This document shows, piece after piece, positions 27,267 to 36,366 of a stretch of 36,401 nt of DNA. Below the pieces are notes generated by a model. That model saw nothing but the letters and a program-made list of their open reading frames with translations, was not told the DNA's origin and did not search any database. The translations under genes and the position numbers were made by a program. The stretch spans positions 1 through 36,401 of the forward strand of contig CAINGT010000051.1 in NCBI GenBank assembly GCA_903848655.1, written 5' to 3'. This DNA is from an uncultured Sphingomonadales bacterium (GTDB taxonomy: Bacteria > Pseudomonadota > Alphaproteobacteria > Sphingomonadales > Sphingomonadaceae). Numbering within the stretch: the stretch's first letter is position 1; each line of letters begins with the position of its first letter.

Positions 27267-27715
27267 TCCGGATCGATTTGCCCGATCTGGCTGCGACCAC
27301 GGCGCTGGCCGAAATGATCGCGGGCGCGCTGGTGCCGGGCGATGTGGTTGCGCTGCACGGCGATCTGGGGGTGGGCAAAACCACGCTGGCGCGCGCGGTT
27401 CTGGCCGCGCTGGGGCATCACGGCGAAGTGCCTTCGCCAAGCTTTGCCATTATCGAACTGTATGAACCGCCCGCCGTCCGGCTGCCGGTGGTCCATGCCG
27501 ATTTTTACCGGCTGAACCGCCCGGCTGACCTCGCCGAAATCGGGCTGGATGATTATCGTGCCGGTGCCGTGCTGCTGGCGGAATGGCCCGATCACGCGGG
27601 GGGCTTTGCGCACGAGCCGGGCTGCTTGACGCTGCGCATCGAAATCCGGGATAACGCGCGCCGGGCCATTGTCGATCCGGGGCCGCTTTGGCACAATCGA
27701 GGCTTATGGACTTGA
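27263..27715 (+). CDS. tsaE: tRNA t6A37 threonylcarbamoyltransferase complex ATPase TsaE
   Basis: TsaE (YjeE) is the ATPase that helps TsaB/TsaD place threonylcarbamoyl on A37 of ANN-decoding tRNAs. The product has 150 residues with Walker A GDLGVGKTT (33-41), PSPSFAIIELYE (the family's SPTF-type switch), HADFYRL, and EWPDHA near the C-terminus. It overlaps divL by 4 bases and is overlapped by 10 bases by the following kinase gene. tsaB and tsaD are not in the window. Confidence 0.95.
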   Translation: MIRIDLPDLAATTALAEMIAGALVPGDVVALHGDLGVGKTTLARAVLAALGHHGEVPSPSFAIIELYEPPAVRLPVVHADFYRLNRPADLAEIGLDDYRAGAVLLAEWPDHAGGFAHEPGCLTLRIEIRDNARRAIVDPGPLWHNRGLWT

Positions 27716-28719
27716 CCATTCCCGAAGGTGCCCTGCCGTTTCTGACCCGGGCGGGTTGGGCCGGTGCGACCCATGAACCTTTGCCCGGCGATGCCTCGTT
27801 CCGTCGCTATGTGCGCGTGCGCAAGCCCGATGGCGCGTGCGCCATGCTGATGATCGCGCCACCCCCGCGCGAAGATCCCGGACCATTTCTGCGGGTGGCA
27901 CACTGGCTTGATGGCAATGGGTTACGCCCCCCGCGTATTCTGGCCGAAGACGCCGGTGCCGGGTTCGTGCTGCTCGAAGATTTCGGCGACGTGCGGATGG
28001 GCGAATATGTCGCGGCCTGGCCCGATGATGAAACGCCGGTCTATCACGCCGCCATCGACACGCTGCTGACGCTGCACCGGCTGCCGCCGGGGCCGTTTAC
28101 CGGCTATGGTATGCGCGAATACATCCGCGAAGTGCGGCTGTTCATCGAATGGTATTGCCCGGCGCGCGCGCTTTATGTCGATAACCACGGCTGGATTGCG
28201 GCATGGGAAGAGGTGCTTGCCCCGGTGCTGGCGCGTCAGCGACCGGGGGTAACGGTGCTGCGCGATTATCACGCCGAAAACATCATGCTGCTCGGCGGGA
28301 TCGAACAGCAAGGCCTGCTCGATTTTCAGGACGCGCTGGTCGGTCATCGCGCCTATGATCTGGTATCGCTGTTGCAGGATGCGCGCCGCGATGTGTCATC
28401 CGAACTGGAAACCGCGATGTTCGCCTATTATTGTCAGGGCGCATCCGCCAGCGACGGTGGGTTCGCAATAGAGACCTTCCTTTCCGATTATGCGCGGCTG
28501 GGGGCGCAGCGCAATGCCAAGATTCTCGGCATTTTCGTGCGGTTGTGGAAACGCGATGCCAAACCGCGCTATCTTGATCTGATCGCGCGCGTCTGGATGC
28601 TGTTCGAACGCGATCTTGCGCATCCCGCGCTGGCCCCGGTCAAGGCCTGGGTTGCGCGCAATATTCCGGCCGACATGCGCGCGCCAGACGGGCTGACCGC
28701 CGCGCGGTTCACGCGATGA
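27706..28719 (+). CDS. amgK: Sugar phosphotransferase, AmgK-like (anomeric MurNAc/GlcNAc kinase)
   Basis: This is an aminoglycoside-phosphotransferase-fold kinase of 337 residues. AmgK enzymes phosphorylate the anomeric carbon of MurNAc or GlcNAc released from peptidoglycan turnover, the step before MurU. Kinase motifs are LRDYHAENIML with catalytic Asp187 and Asn192, and LLDFQDALVGHRAYDLVSLLQDARRDV with metal-binding Asp206. The ATG at 27706 is chosen because GAGG lies 4-5 bases upstream. It overlaps the tsaE end by 10 bases; a TTG at 27688 is less likely. The murU gene overlaps its stop by 4 bases, and that pairing is the strongest argument for an AmgK role rather than another small-molecule kinase. 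Confidence 0.88.
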   Translation: MDLTIPEGALPFLTRAGWAGATHEPLPGDASFRRYVRVRKPDGACAMLMIAPPPREDPGPFLRVAHWLDGNGLRPPRILAEDAGAGFVLLEDFGDVRMGEYVAAWPDDETPVYHAAIDTLLTLHRLPPGPFTGYGMREYIREVRLFIEWYCPARALYVDNHGWIAAWEEVLAPVLARQRPGVTVLRDYHAENIMLLGGIEQQGLLDFQDALVGHRAYDLVSLLQDARRDVSSELETAMFAYYCQGASASDGGFAIETFLSDYARLGAQRNAKILGIFVRLWKRDAKPRYLDLIARVWMLFERDLAHPALAPVKAWVARNIPADMRAPDGLTAARFTR

Positions 28720-29459
28720 CGCTGCCCCATCCGCTGCCGGGCGGGCCGCTGGTCAGCGATGTGGCGATGCTGCTCGCCGCCGGGATCGGCAAACGCATGC
28801 GCCCGCTGACCACGACCCGGCCCAAACCGCTGGTCCGCGTGGCGGGCAAGCCGCTGATCGATTATGGGCTGGACCGGCTGGTCGAAGCCGGGGTTTCGCG
28901 CGCGGTGGTCAATGTGCATTATCTCGCCGATCAATTGACCGCGCATCTGGCGGCGCGCGACAATCTCGCCATCGCGATTTCGGATGAAACCGCTGGCTTG
29001 CTCGAAACCGGCGGCGGCATCGTGCGCGCGCTGCCGCTGATCGGCGCGGACCCGTTCTTTTGCCTCAACACCGATGCGATCTGGCTCGATGGACCGCGCA
29101 ACGCCTTTGCCGCGCTGAGCCAGGCGTGGGATCCGGCGCGGATGGATGCGCTGCTGCTGCTGGTCAGCCATGCCCGCGCGTACAACTATACCGGGATGGG
29201 TGATTTCAACCTCGATCCAATGGGGCTGATCGCGCGGGCGCGGCCGGGGCGGGTGGCACCGTTCATCTATACCGGTATCCAGATCGTGTCGCACCGGCTG
29301 TTGCGCGATGCTCCGCCGGGCAAGTTTTCGACCGGGCTGCTGTGGGACCGCGCGATTGCCGAAGGGCGGCTCTATGGCCTGCCGCACACCGGGCTGTGGT
29401 TTGAAGTGGGCGCGCCGGAGATGATTGCCCCGACCGAAGCCGCGCTGGCCAGCGCGTGA
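28716..29459 (+). CDS. murU: N-acetylmuramate-1-phosphate uridylyltransferase MurU
   Basis: MurU makes UDP-MurNAc from MurNAc-1-phosphate, so with AmgK it returns wall sugars to peptidoglycan synthesis while bypassing de novo UDP-MurNAc synthesis, the step blocked by fosfomycin. The 247-residue nucleotidyltransferase begins with the sugar-nucleotide signature MLLAAGIGKRMRPLTTTRPKPL and continues with YGLDRLVEAG, ETGGGIVRALPLIG, NTDAIW with the metal-binding Asp, and a C-terminal TGLWFEVGAPE segment. The product length and the amgK partner favour MurU over a glucose-1-phosphate enzyme. ATGA overlap with amgK and GTGA overlap with addB. Confidence 0.9.
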   Translation: MTLPHPLPGGPLVSDVAMLLAAGIGKRMRPLTTTRPKPLVRVAGKPLIDYGLDRLVEAGVSRAVVNVHYLADQLTAHLAARDNLAIAISDETAGLLETGGGIVRALPLIGADPFFCLNTDAIWLDGPRNAFAALSQAWDPARMDALLLLVSHARAYNYTGMGDFNLDPMGLIARARPGRVAPFIYTGIQIVSHRLLRDAPPGKFSTGLLWDRAIAEGRLYGLPHTGLWFEVGAPEMIAPTEAALASA

Positions 29460-32446
29460 GCAGCGCGACCCAGCCACGCATCTATACGATTGCGGCGCAC
29501 CGGGGGTTTGCCGATGCGCTCGTGGCGGGGTTGATTCCGCGCTATCGTGAAGACGTGTTCGGGCTGGCGCGGCTGACGCTGCTGCTGCCCAGCCGCCGCG
29601 CGGTGCGCACCGTGACCGAAGCGTTCGTGCGTGCCAGCGGCGGCGCGCTGCTGCTTCCGCGCATGGCGGTGGTGGGCGATCTCGACCTTGATGAAACATT
29701 GGGCACGCTGTTCGACCCGCTGACCAGCGCGATTGCCCCGGCGGTCGATCCCGTGCTGCGGCTGCTGTTGCTGGCGCGGCTGGTGCGCGATGAACTGGCG
29801 CTCGACACCACCCTTGCCGTGCCGGGTGAAGCGGCGCTGCTGCGGTTGGCGCGCGCGCTGGGCGATACCATTGACCGGCTGCTGATCGAAGAGATCGCGC
29901 CCGAACGGCTGCTCGATCCCGAGGTAATCGGCGTGGTGGGCGATCTGGCGCAGCACTGGGCCGCATCGACCCGGCTGTTTGCGCGCGTGCTGGCGCGTTG
30001 GCAGGCCGAATGTGCAGGCAGAGGAGCCATTGATGCGCCGGATCGGCGCAACCGCCTGTTGCGCGCATTGGCCGACCACTGGCGCGACCGCCCGCCCGCG
30101 CATCCGGTGGTCGCCGCCGGGGTGACATCGGCGGCACCGGCGGTGGCGCGCTTGTTGCGGGTGATGGCGCATATGCCCGGCGGCGCGGTGATTCTGCCCG
30201 ATTGCGATCTGGCGCTCGATCCTGCGGTGTGGGATGCGCTTGGCCAAGCGGGCGCGCCCGCCGATGATGGCAGCGTGTTTGCGCGCGGCGATCTGGTCAC
30301 GCATCCGCAATATCATCTCAAAGTGCTGCTCAACCGGATGGGCATCGCGCGCGATGAAGTGCAGCCGTGGCACCGCGCCGGGCCGGGTGCCGCGCCCCCG
30401 GCGCGCAGCCGGGCGATCTCCAACCTGTTCCTGCCCCCGGCGGCGAGCGCGGTCTGGGCCAGACTGCCCGCGCCCGCGCGCAGTCTGGCGGGGGTGCGGC
30501 TGATGGAAAGCGCGCATCCCGGCGAAGAGGCATTGGCCATCGCGCTGCTCGTGCGCCAGGCGCTGGCCGTGCCCGAACGGCGCGTGGCGGTCATCACCCC
30601 TGACCGGGGGCTGGCCGAACGTGTAATCGCGCAATTGCAGCGCTGGCACATCGCCGCCGATGACAGCGCCGGGCGACCGCTGCCGCAGACCGCCGCCGGA
30701 CGGCTGGTGCTGCTGCTTGCCGAAGTCTGGGCCGAATGTGCCGCACCCGTGGCGCTGATCGCGCTGCTCGGCCATCCACTGGTGCGCGCGGGCGATACGC
30801 GGCCCGCATGGCTCGATCATGTGCGGCGGCTCGATCTGGCCTTGCGCGGTCCGCGCCCCGCACCGGGGTTGGCAGCGCTGCGCGACCGGCTGGCGCGTTT
30901 GCGGCATCCCGATCCCGCGCTGATCGCGTGGTGGGATGATGTTGCGCGGGTGCTGGCACCGCTGCTCGCGCATGAGGCACCTTTGCCGCTGGCCGAAGCG
31001 CTGGCGCTACTGGTGGCAACCGCCGAAGACGTGTGCGGTCCGGGGCTATGGGCACAAGCCGATGGCCGCGCGCTGGCGCAATGGGTCGAAGCGTGGAGCG
31101 TGGCAGCGGACGATCCGGCGCTGACCGCTACGCGCGTCGATCCTGCCGAATTGCCCGCTTTGTTGCGCGATGCGCTCGATCAGGTGGCGGTGCGCCCGCC
31201 GTATGGCGGGCATCCGCGCGTGGCGATCTATGGCCTGATCGAGGCGCGGATGAGCCGGGCCGATCTGGTGATCTGCGGCGGGCTGGTCGAAGGCAACTGG
31301 CCCGCTGCCCCCGCGTCAGACCCGGTGCTGGCCCCGGCGGTGCTGCGCGCGCTGGGCATTCCCGGTGCCGATTTCCGCATCGGCCTTGCCGCGCACGATT
31401 TCGCCGCCGCGCTGGGCGCGCCCGAAGTGGTGCTGAGCCATGCCGCGCGCGACAGCGGCGGGCCAAGCGTGCCGTCGCGCTTTTTGCTGCGCATCCGCGC
31501 AATGCTGGGCGATCTGGTGCGGCTGGAGGACAATGCCGTGCTGTGGGCGCGGGCATTCGACCACGCGCCATCCGTGCCGCCCAGCCCGCGCCCCCGGCCC
31601 CTGCCCAGCGCGGCGCAACGGCGCGTTGCGCTTGCCGCCACCGCGCTCGACCGGCTGCGCGGCGATCCCTATCAGTTTTATGCCAGCGCGATCCTGCGGC
31701 TGGCGGTGCTCGATTCGCTCGATGCCGCGCCCAGCGCGGCGTGGCGCGGGATCGCGGTGCACGCCATTTTGGAAGCGTGGCACACAGCGGGCACTCCGCC
31801 GGGCGAACTGGTCGAAATTGCGACGCGCGAACTGGCGGGGATGAGCGCGCATCCGCTGGTGCGCGCGCTGTGGCAGCCGCGCCTGAGCGCGGCGCTCGGC
31901 TGGATCGAACAGGAACATGGGCGATTGACGCGCGAAGGGCGCAGCGTCGCGGCGTTTGAACGCTGGGGCGAAATCACGGTCAAGGGCGTGGCGATCAAAG
32001 CGCGCGCCGACCGCATCGACCGGCTGGCCGATGGCACGCTGGCGATTGTCGATTACAAGACTGGCAAACCACCCAGCGGCACGATGGTCGCCGAAGGGTT
32101 CGCGCTGCAATTGGGGGTCATCGGGCTGATCGCGGCAAACCATGGCATCAGCGGGCTGACCGGAACGCCGACGCGGTTCGAATATTGGTCGCTGGCGCGC
32201 AGCCGCGACGGGTTTGGCTATTGCGAAGAACCGGTGCGCGAAGGCACCAAGCGCAGCGGCGTGGCGCGCGAAGACTTTTTGGCCGAAGCGCGGCGCTATC
32301 TGCACGATGCGCTCGACCGCTGGATTTTGGGCAATGCACCATTCACCGCGCGGCTCAACCCCGATTATCCCGGCTATGCCGATTATGACCAGCTGATGCG
32401 GCTCGACGAATGGATCAGCCGCGATGAGGCGGAAGCGCCGCAATGA
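29456..32446 (+). CDS. addB: Double-strand break repair protein AddB
   Basis: AddB is the second nuclease/Chi-recognition subunit of AddAB, the alphaproteobacterial counterpart of RecBCD. The 996-residue product starts with the alphaproteobacterial AddB pattern (TIAAHRGFADALVAGL, LLLPSRRAVRTVTEAF). It carries an inactive helicase-like core with GGLVEGNWP, and ends with a RecB-type nuclease: Asp852 in RADRID and Asp866 in VDYKTGKP. DRLRGDPYQFYAS lies where Fe-S AddB proteins have a cysteine, and no C-terminal Cys cluster is visible, so the iron-sulfur cluster known from Bacillus AddB appears absent. The start codon is GTG at 29456, overlapping murU by 4 bases. addA overlaps the end by 4 bases. 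Confidence 0.94.
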   Translation: MSSATQPRIYTIAAHRGFADALVAGLIPRYREDVFGLARLTLLLPSRRAVRTVTEAFVRASGGALLLPRMAVVGDLDLDETLGTLFDPLTSAIAPAVDPVLRLLLLARLVRDELALDTTLAVPGEAALLRLARALGDTIDRLLIEEIAPERLLDPEVIGVVGDLAQHWAASTRLFARVLARWQAECAGRGAIDAPDRRNRLLRALADHWRDRPPAHPVVAAGVTSAAPAVARLLRVMAHMPGGAVILPDCDLALDPAVWDALGQAGAPADDGSVFARGDLVTHPQYHLKVLLNRMGIARDEVQPWHRAGPGAAPPARSRAISNLFLPPAASAVWARLPAPARSLAGVRLMESAHPGEEALAIALLVRQALAVPERRVAVITPDRGLAERVIAQLQRWHIAADDSAGRPLPQTAAGRLVLLLAEVWAECAAPVALIALLGHPLVRAGDTRPAWLDHVRRLDLALRGPRPAPGLAALRDRLARLRHPDPALIAWWDDVARVLAPLLAHEAPLPLAEALALLVATAEDVCGPGLWAQADGRALAQWVEAWSVAADDPALTATRVDPAELPALLRDALDQVAVRPPYGGHPRVAIYGLIEARMSRADLVICGGLVEGNWPAAPASDPVLAPAVLRALGIPGADFRIGLAAHDFAAALGAPEVVLSHAARDSGGPSVPSRFLLRIRAMLGDLVRLEDNAVLWARAFDHAPSVPPSPRPRPLPSAAQRRVALAATALDRLRGDPYQFYASAILRLAVLDSLDAAPSAAWRGIAVHAILEAWHTAGTPPGELVEIATRELAGMSAHPLVRALWQPRLSAALGWIEQEHGRLTREGRSVAAFERWGEITVKGVAIKARADRIDRLADGTLAIVDYKTGKPPSGTMVAEGFALQLGVIGLIAANHGISGLTGTPTRFEYWSLARSRDGFGYCEEPVREGTKRSGVAREDFLAEARRYLHDALDRWILGNAPFTARLNPDYPGYADYDQLMRLDEWISRDEAEAPQ

Positions 32447-35400
32447 GCGCGATCAAAACGCTCGCACAACAGGTGCGCCGGTTGCAGGACAACCAGTTGG
32501 CCGCGGTCGCGCCCGACCGCACGGTGTGGCTGTCGGCTTCGGCTGGCACGGGCAAGACGCAAGTGCTGACCGCGCGGGTGCTGCGGCTGCTGCTCGAACC
32601 CGGTGTCACGCCCGATCAGATCTTGTGCCTGACCTTTACCAAAGCCGGGGCCGCCGAAATGGCGACGCGGATTGCCGAAGATCTGGCCGACTGGGTGCGA
32701 ATGCCCGACACGCTGCTCGCCACCCGGCTTCAGGCGATCGGTGCGGATCATGATCCGGCCACGCTGGCGCGCGCGCGCAGCCGCTTTGCCGAAGTGCTCG
32801 ATTGCCCCGGCGGTGGCATCCGCATCGAAACCATCCATGCTTTTGCGCAATGGCTGCTGGCGGCATTTCCCGAAGAAGCCGGGTTGCGCCCCGGTGCGCG
32901 CGCGATGGAAGACCGCGACCGCGATTTGCTGGTGCGCAGCGTGCTGGCCGACGTGCTGGTACGCGCCGAAGCGCAAGGCGATGCGGCGTTCAATGCGGCA
33001 TTCGCCACGCTCAGCTTGCGACTTGACGAAGCGGGGCTGGCGCAATTCCTGTTGCGCTGTGCCGGAGCGCACGACCTGTGGACCGGCACCGGGGCGTGGC
33101 AAGCGCCGCTGCGCCCCCGGCTCAACCGGCTGATCGGGTTGCCCGCCGATGCGGACCGCTGCCTGCTGGCCGATTGCTTTGCCGATGCGCGGTTTCCGGT
33201 GGCGGCGCTTGCGCGGTGCTGTGATGCCTTGCGCGTTTGGGGGACCAAATCGGCGCAAGACATGCTTGCACCGATTGGCACGTGGCTGGCGGCCTTGCCC
33301 GATCAGCGCGCCGCCACCAGCGACGCGCTGACCCGCGCGCTCTACACCACCGCAGGAGAGGCCAAGTATCGCAAAAATCTGGAAAAGATCGATCCCGACT
33401 ATACCGAGTATGCCGCGCAAGTCAGCGAAGCGCTGCACGCAACGGTCGATCTGGCGCAAAGCCTTGCGCTGGTCGAGTGGGCCGAACCGGCGCTGCTGAT
33501 TGGTGAACGCTTTGCTCTGGCGTGGGAAGCCGCCAAATCGCGCGAAGGGTTTATCGACTTTGACGACCAGATCCGCGCCGCCGCCGCGCTGCTGACCGAG
33601 CGCGCACCCGCCGACTGGATCCGCTTTAAGCTCGACCGCCGGTTCGATCATGTGCTGGTCGATGAAGCGCAAGATACCAATGCGGCGCAATGGCGCATCG
33701 TGCTCGACGGGCTGACCGGCGATTTCTTCAGCGGTGCAGGCAAACCGCGCGGCAGCGATGCCCCGCGCACGCTGTTCGTGGTGGGCGATTACAAACAGGC
33801 GATCTTTGGCTTTCAAGGCACCAGCCCCGACAAGTTCGAAGCGGCGCGCCAGCGCGTTGACCGGCAATTGCGCGACCTCGCAGAGGCGGCGGGCGATCCG
33901 GAACTGGCATTGCGCGATCTCGGGCTGGGGCGCTCGTTTCGCAGCGCGCAACCGGTGCTCGATTTTGTCGATGCGGCGATGGCCACCATTGGCCATGACG
34001 CATTCGGCCTGCCCGCCGCGCCACAGCGGCACATCGGCTTTGCCGGTCCGGGTATCGTCAGCCTGTGGCAGCCGGTCGGGCTGGCGCTTGCCGCCAATGA
34101 CGATGCGCCCGATCCGGATGGCGAGGAAACCTGGCTGTCCGGCCCCGAGCGCGAACTGGCGGGGCGGATCGCGCGGCAAGTGCGCCACTGGCTCGACCAC
34201 GGCTTTGCGCTCGCCAAAGGGCACCCGCGCCGTGCCAGCGCGGGCGATGTGATGGTGCTGGTGCGCAAACGCGGCGCGCTGGCGGCGCTGATCGTGGCGC
34301 GGCTTCATGCCGAAGGCGTGCCGGTGGCAGGGGTTGACCGGCTGCGACTGGGCGCGCCGCTCGCGGTCAAGGATTTGCTCGCCGCCTTGCGGTTTTGCGT
34401 CCAGCCCGGTGATGATTGCAATCTGGCGGCGCTGCTGGTTTCGCCCTTGCTGGGGTGGAGCCAGCAGGACTTGCTGGAGCACGGCTATCGCCCGGCGGGC
34501 GTGCGGTTGTGGGACCATCTGCGCGATCACGCCGCGCCACAGAGCGCGACGCTCGCCCGCTTGCGCGAACTGCTGACGCGCGCCGACTATGTCACCCATG
34601 CTGCGCTGCTGGAATGGTTGCTGGTCGGGCCGTGGCAGGGGCGGCGGGCCTTGCTGGCGCGGCTGGGGGCCGAAGCGGGCGATCCGATTGACGAGCTCGT
34701 CAATGCCGCGATGGCGCATGGGGCCAGCCATGTGCCCAGCCTCGCCGGATTTCTGCACTGGTTTGCGGCGGGCGATGGCGATGTCAAGCGCGAGCCAGGC
34801 GGGCAGAGCGATCTGGTGCGGGTGATGACGGTGCACGGGGCCAAAGGCTTGCAAGCCCCGATTGTGATCCTGGCCGATGCCACCGCCGATCCTGATCGCG
34901 CGCGCGCCGCGCCGGTCGACCTTGTTGACAGTCATGGCCGACAAGTGCCGCTGCCGCCGCTGCGCAAAGAGGAAAAACCCGCACGCGTGCGCGCGGCCGA
35001 AGCAGCGGTACGCGCGGAAGAACGCGCCGAACACTGGCGGCTGTTGTATGTGGCGATGACCCGCGCCGAAGAAGCGCTGTTCGTGACCGGCGCGCTTGGC
35101 CCGCGCGCCAAAGGCGAAGTCCCCGCGCACAGCTGGTACGCGGCGCTCGACCGGACGATGCCCGCTGGTGCGGCGCACGCCGATCCGCTGTGGAACCGGC
35201 GGCGCGATTTTGGCCACGCCGCGCCACTGCCGCCACGCGATCCGGGCACCGCGCCCGCGCCGCCCATTGCCGTGCCCGCGGTGCTGCGCGCCGTGATCGG
35301 GCCGGAACCGCGCCCGGCACGCCCGCTGACGCCCAGCGCGCTGGGTGAAGACGATGCCCCCGCCGCGCCGATTCGTCCCGGCCCGGGCGCGCGGCTGGCC

Positions 35401-35907
35401 GCGCGGCGCGGAACCTTGCTGCACCGCTTGCTCGAACGCCTGCCCGATGTGGCACCGGATCGCCGCGCGCCAGTCGCGGCGCAATGGCTGGAGCGGATGG
35501 CCGCCGATTGGTCGCATGACGACCGCACCGCGCTGGCGCAAGCCGCGCTCGCGGTGCTCGATCAGCCCGACTGGGCGGCGGTGTTCGGCCCCGGATCGCT
35601 CGCCGAAGTGCCGATTGCCGCGCTGGTCGGCACGCGCATGGTCAGCGGCACTATCGACCGCCTGCTGATTACCGCCGATGCGGTGCTGATCGTCGATTTC
35701 AAGACCGACCGCCGCCCACCCGCCGCGATCAGCGCCATTGCCCCCGCCTATCTGCGGCAGATGGCGGCCTATGTCGCGGCGATGCGGGTGATCCACCCCG
35801 GTCGGCGCGTGGCGGCCGCGCTGCTCTATACCGCGATCCCGCGCCTGTTTGCTTTGCCCGATGATCTGCTGGCGGCGCAAACCTTGCGGCTGGTGTCGGC
35901 AGAGTAA
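32443..35907 (+). CDS. addA: Helicase-nuclease subunit AddA
   Basis: AddA is the UvrD-like motor and nuclease subunit that resects DNA double-strand ends with AddB for RecA loading. The 1154-residue product has SASAGTGKT (Walker A, 31-39), CLTFTKAGAAEMATRI (Ia), DEAQDTN (II), VGDYKQAIFGFQG (III), VMTVHGAKGLQAPIVIL (V) and LLYVAMTRAEEALFV (VI). A C-terminal RecB-type nuclease follows with TIDRLL (Asp1072) and VDFKTDR (Asp1085). The length is typical for alphaproteobacteria. It overlaps addB by 4 bases, as expected for a two-subunit complex, and is the last gene of the coupled run starting at divL; trxA follows after 77 bases. Confidence 0.96.
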   Translation: MSAIKTLAQQVRRLQDNQLAAVAPDRTVWLSASAGTGKTQVLTARVLRLLLEPGVTPDQILCLTFTKAGAAEMATRIAEDLADWVRMPDTLLATRLQAIGADHDPATLARARSRFAEVLDCPGGGIRIETIHAFAQWLLAAFPEEAGLRPGARAMEDRDRDLLVRSVLADVLVRAEAQGDAAFNAAFATLSLRLDEAGLAQFLLRCAGAHDLWTGTGAWQAPLRPRLNRLIGLPADADRCLLADCFADARFPVAALARCCDALRVWGTKSAQDMLAPIGTWLAALPDQRAATSDALTRALYTTAGEAKYRKNLEKIDPDYTEYAAQVSEALHATVDLAQSLALVEWAEPALLIGERFALAWEAAKSREGFIDFDDQIRAAAALLTERAPADWIRFKLDRRFDHVLVDEAQDTNAAQWRIVLDGLTGDFFSGAGKPRGSDAPRTLFVVGDYKQAIFGFQGTSPDKFEAARQRVDRQLRDLAEAAGDPELALRDLGLGRSFRSAQPVLDFVDAAMATIGHDAFGLPAAPQRHIGFAGPGIVSLWQPVGLALAANDDAPDPDGEETWLSGPERELAGRIARQVRHWLDHGFALAKGHPRRASAGDVMVLVRKRGALAALIVARLHAEGVPVAGVDRLRLGAPLAVKDLLAALRFCVQPGDDCNLAALLVSPLLGWSQQDLLEHGYRPAGVRLWDHLRDHAAPQSATLARLRELLTRADYVTHAALLEWLLVGPWQGRRALLARLGAEAGDPIDELVNAAMAHGASHVPSLAGFLHWFAAGDGDVKREPGGQSDLVRVMTVHGAKGLQAPIVILADATADPDRARAAPVDLVDSHGRQVPLPPLRKEEKPARVRAAEAAVRAEERAEHWRLLYVAMTRAEEALFVTGALGPRAKGEVPAHSWYAALDRTMPAGAAHADPLWNRRRDFGHAAPLPPRDPGTAPAPPIAVPAVLRAVIGPEPRPARPLTPSALGEDDAPAAPIRPGPGARLAARRGTLLHRLLERLPDVAPDRRAPVAAQWLERMAADWSHDDRTALAQAALAVLDQPDWAAVFGPGSLAEVPIAALVGTRMVSGTIDRLLITADAVLIVDFKTDRRPPAAISAIAPAYLRQMAAYVAAMRVIHPGRRVAAALLYTAIPRLFALPDDLLAAQTLRLVSAE

Positions 35908-35984
35908 ACCTTTTGCGCTTGATCGGTTGTATGTCGCGCACAGCCGCCTAAATGAGAAGTCGTTCTTTTGCGGAGTTTGTCCCG

Positions 35985-36305
35985 ATGTCCACCAAAGCCG
36001 TTACCGATGCCAGCTTCGCCGAAGATGTGCTGTCCGCCGCCAAGCCGGTGCTGGTCGATTTCTGGGCCGACTGGTGCGGGCCATGCAAGATGATCGCCCC
36101 CGCGCTCGAAGAAATCTCGGCCGAACTGGCCGACCGGGTGTCGATCGTGAAGATGGACATTATGGAAAACACCACTGTCCCCGGCCAAATCGGGGTGCAA
36201 TCGATCCCGCTGCTGGTGCTGTTCAAGGATGGCAAACCGGTCGCGCAAAAGCTGGGCGCGGCGCCCAAAAGCCAGCTCAAAAGCTGGCTTGAAAGCGCGC
36301 TGTAA
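35985..36305 (+). CDS. trxA: Thioredoxin 1
   Basis: This is a small cytosolic disulfide reductase of 106 residues that supplies electrons to ribonucleotide reductase, methionine sulfoxide reductase and other partners. The active site WCGPC (Cys31/Cys34) lies after VLVDFWADW, and the cis-Pro loop reads SIPLLVLF. The ATG at 35985 is preferred: GGAG lies about 9 bases upstream and the product has standard thioredoxin length; an earlier in-frame start at 35952 would add 11 unlikely residues. addA-trxA is a common alphaproteobacterial order. Between the trxA stop and the window end lie only repeat fragments. Confidence 0.96.
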   Translation: MSTKAVTDASFAEDVLSAAKPVLVDFWADWCGPCKMIAPALEEISAELADRVSIVKMDIMENTTVPGQIGVQSIPLLVLFKDGKPVAQKLGAAPKSQLKSWLESAL

Positions 36306-36331
36306 GCACCGCGCCATTCGGACATTTTCTT

Positions 36332-36352
36332 CCCCCCTCCCCTGAAAGCAGG
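36332..36352. repeat. Degenerate copy of the G-rich repeat
   Basis: CCCCCCTCCCCTGAAAGCAGG resembles the outer part of the inverted repeat arms at 4285-4388, with the second half of its hairpin decayed. It lies between trxA and the terminal palindrome. Confidence 0.5.
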
Positions 36353-36366
36353 GCAATCGCATATGG

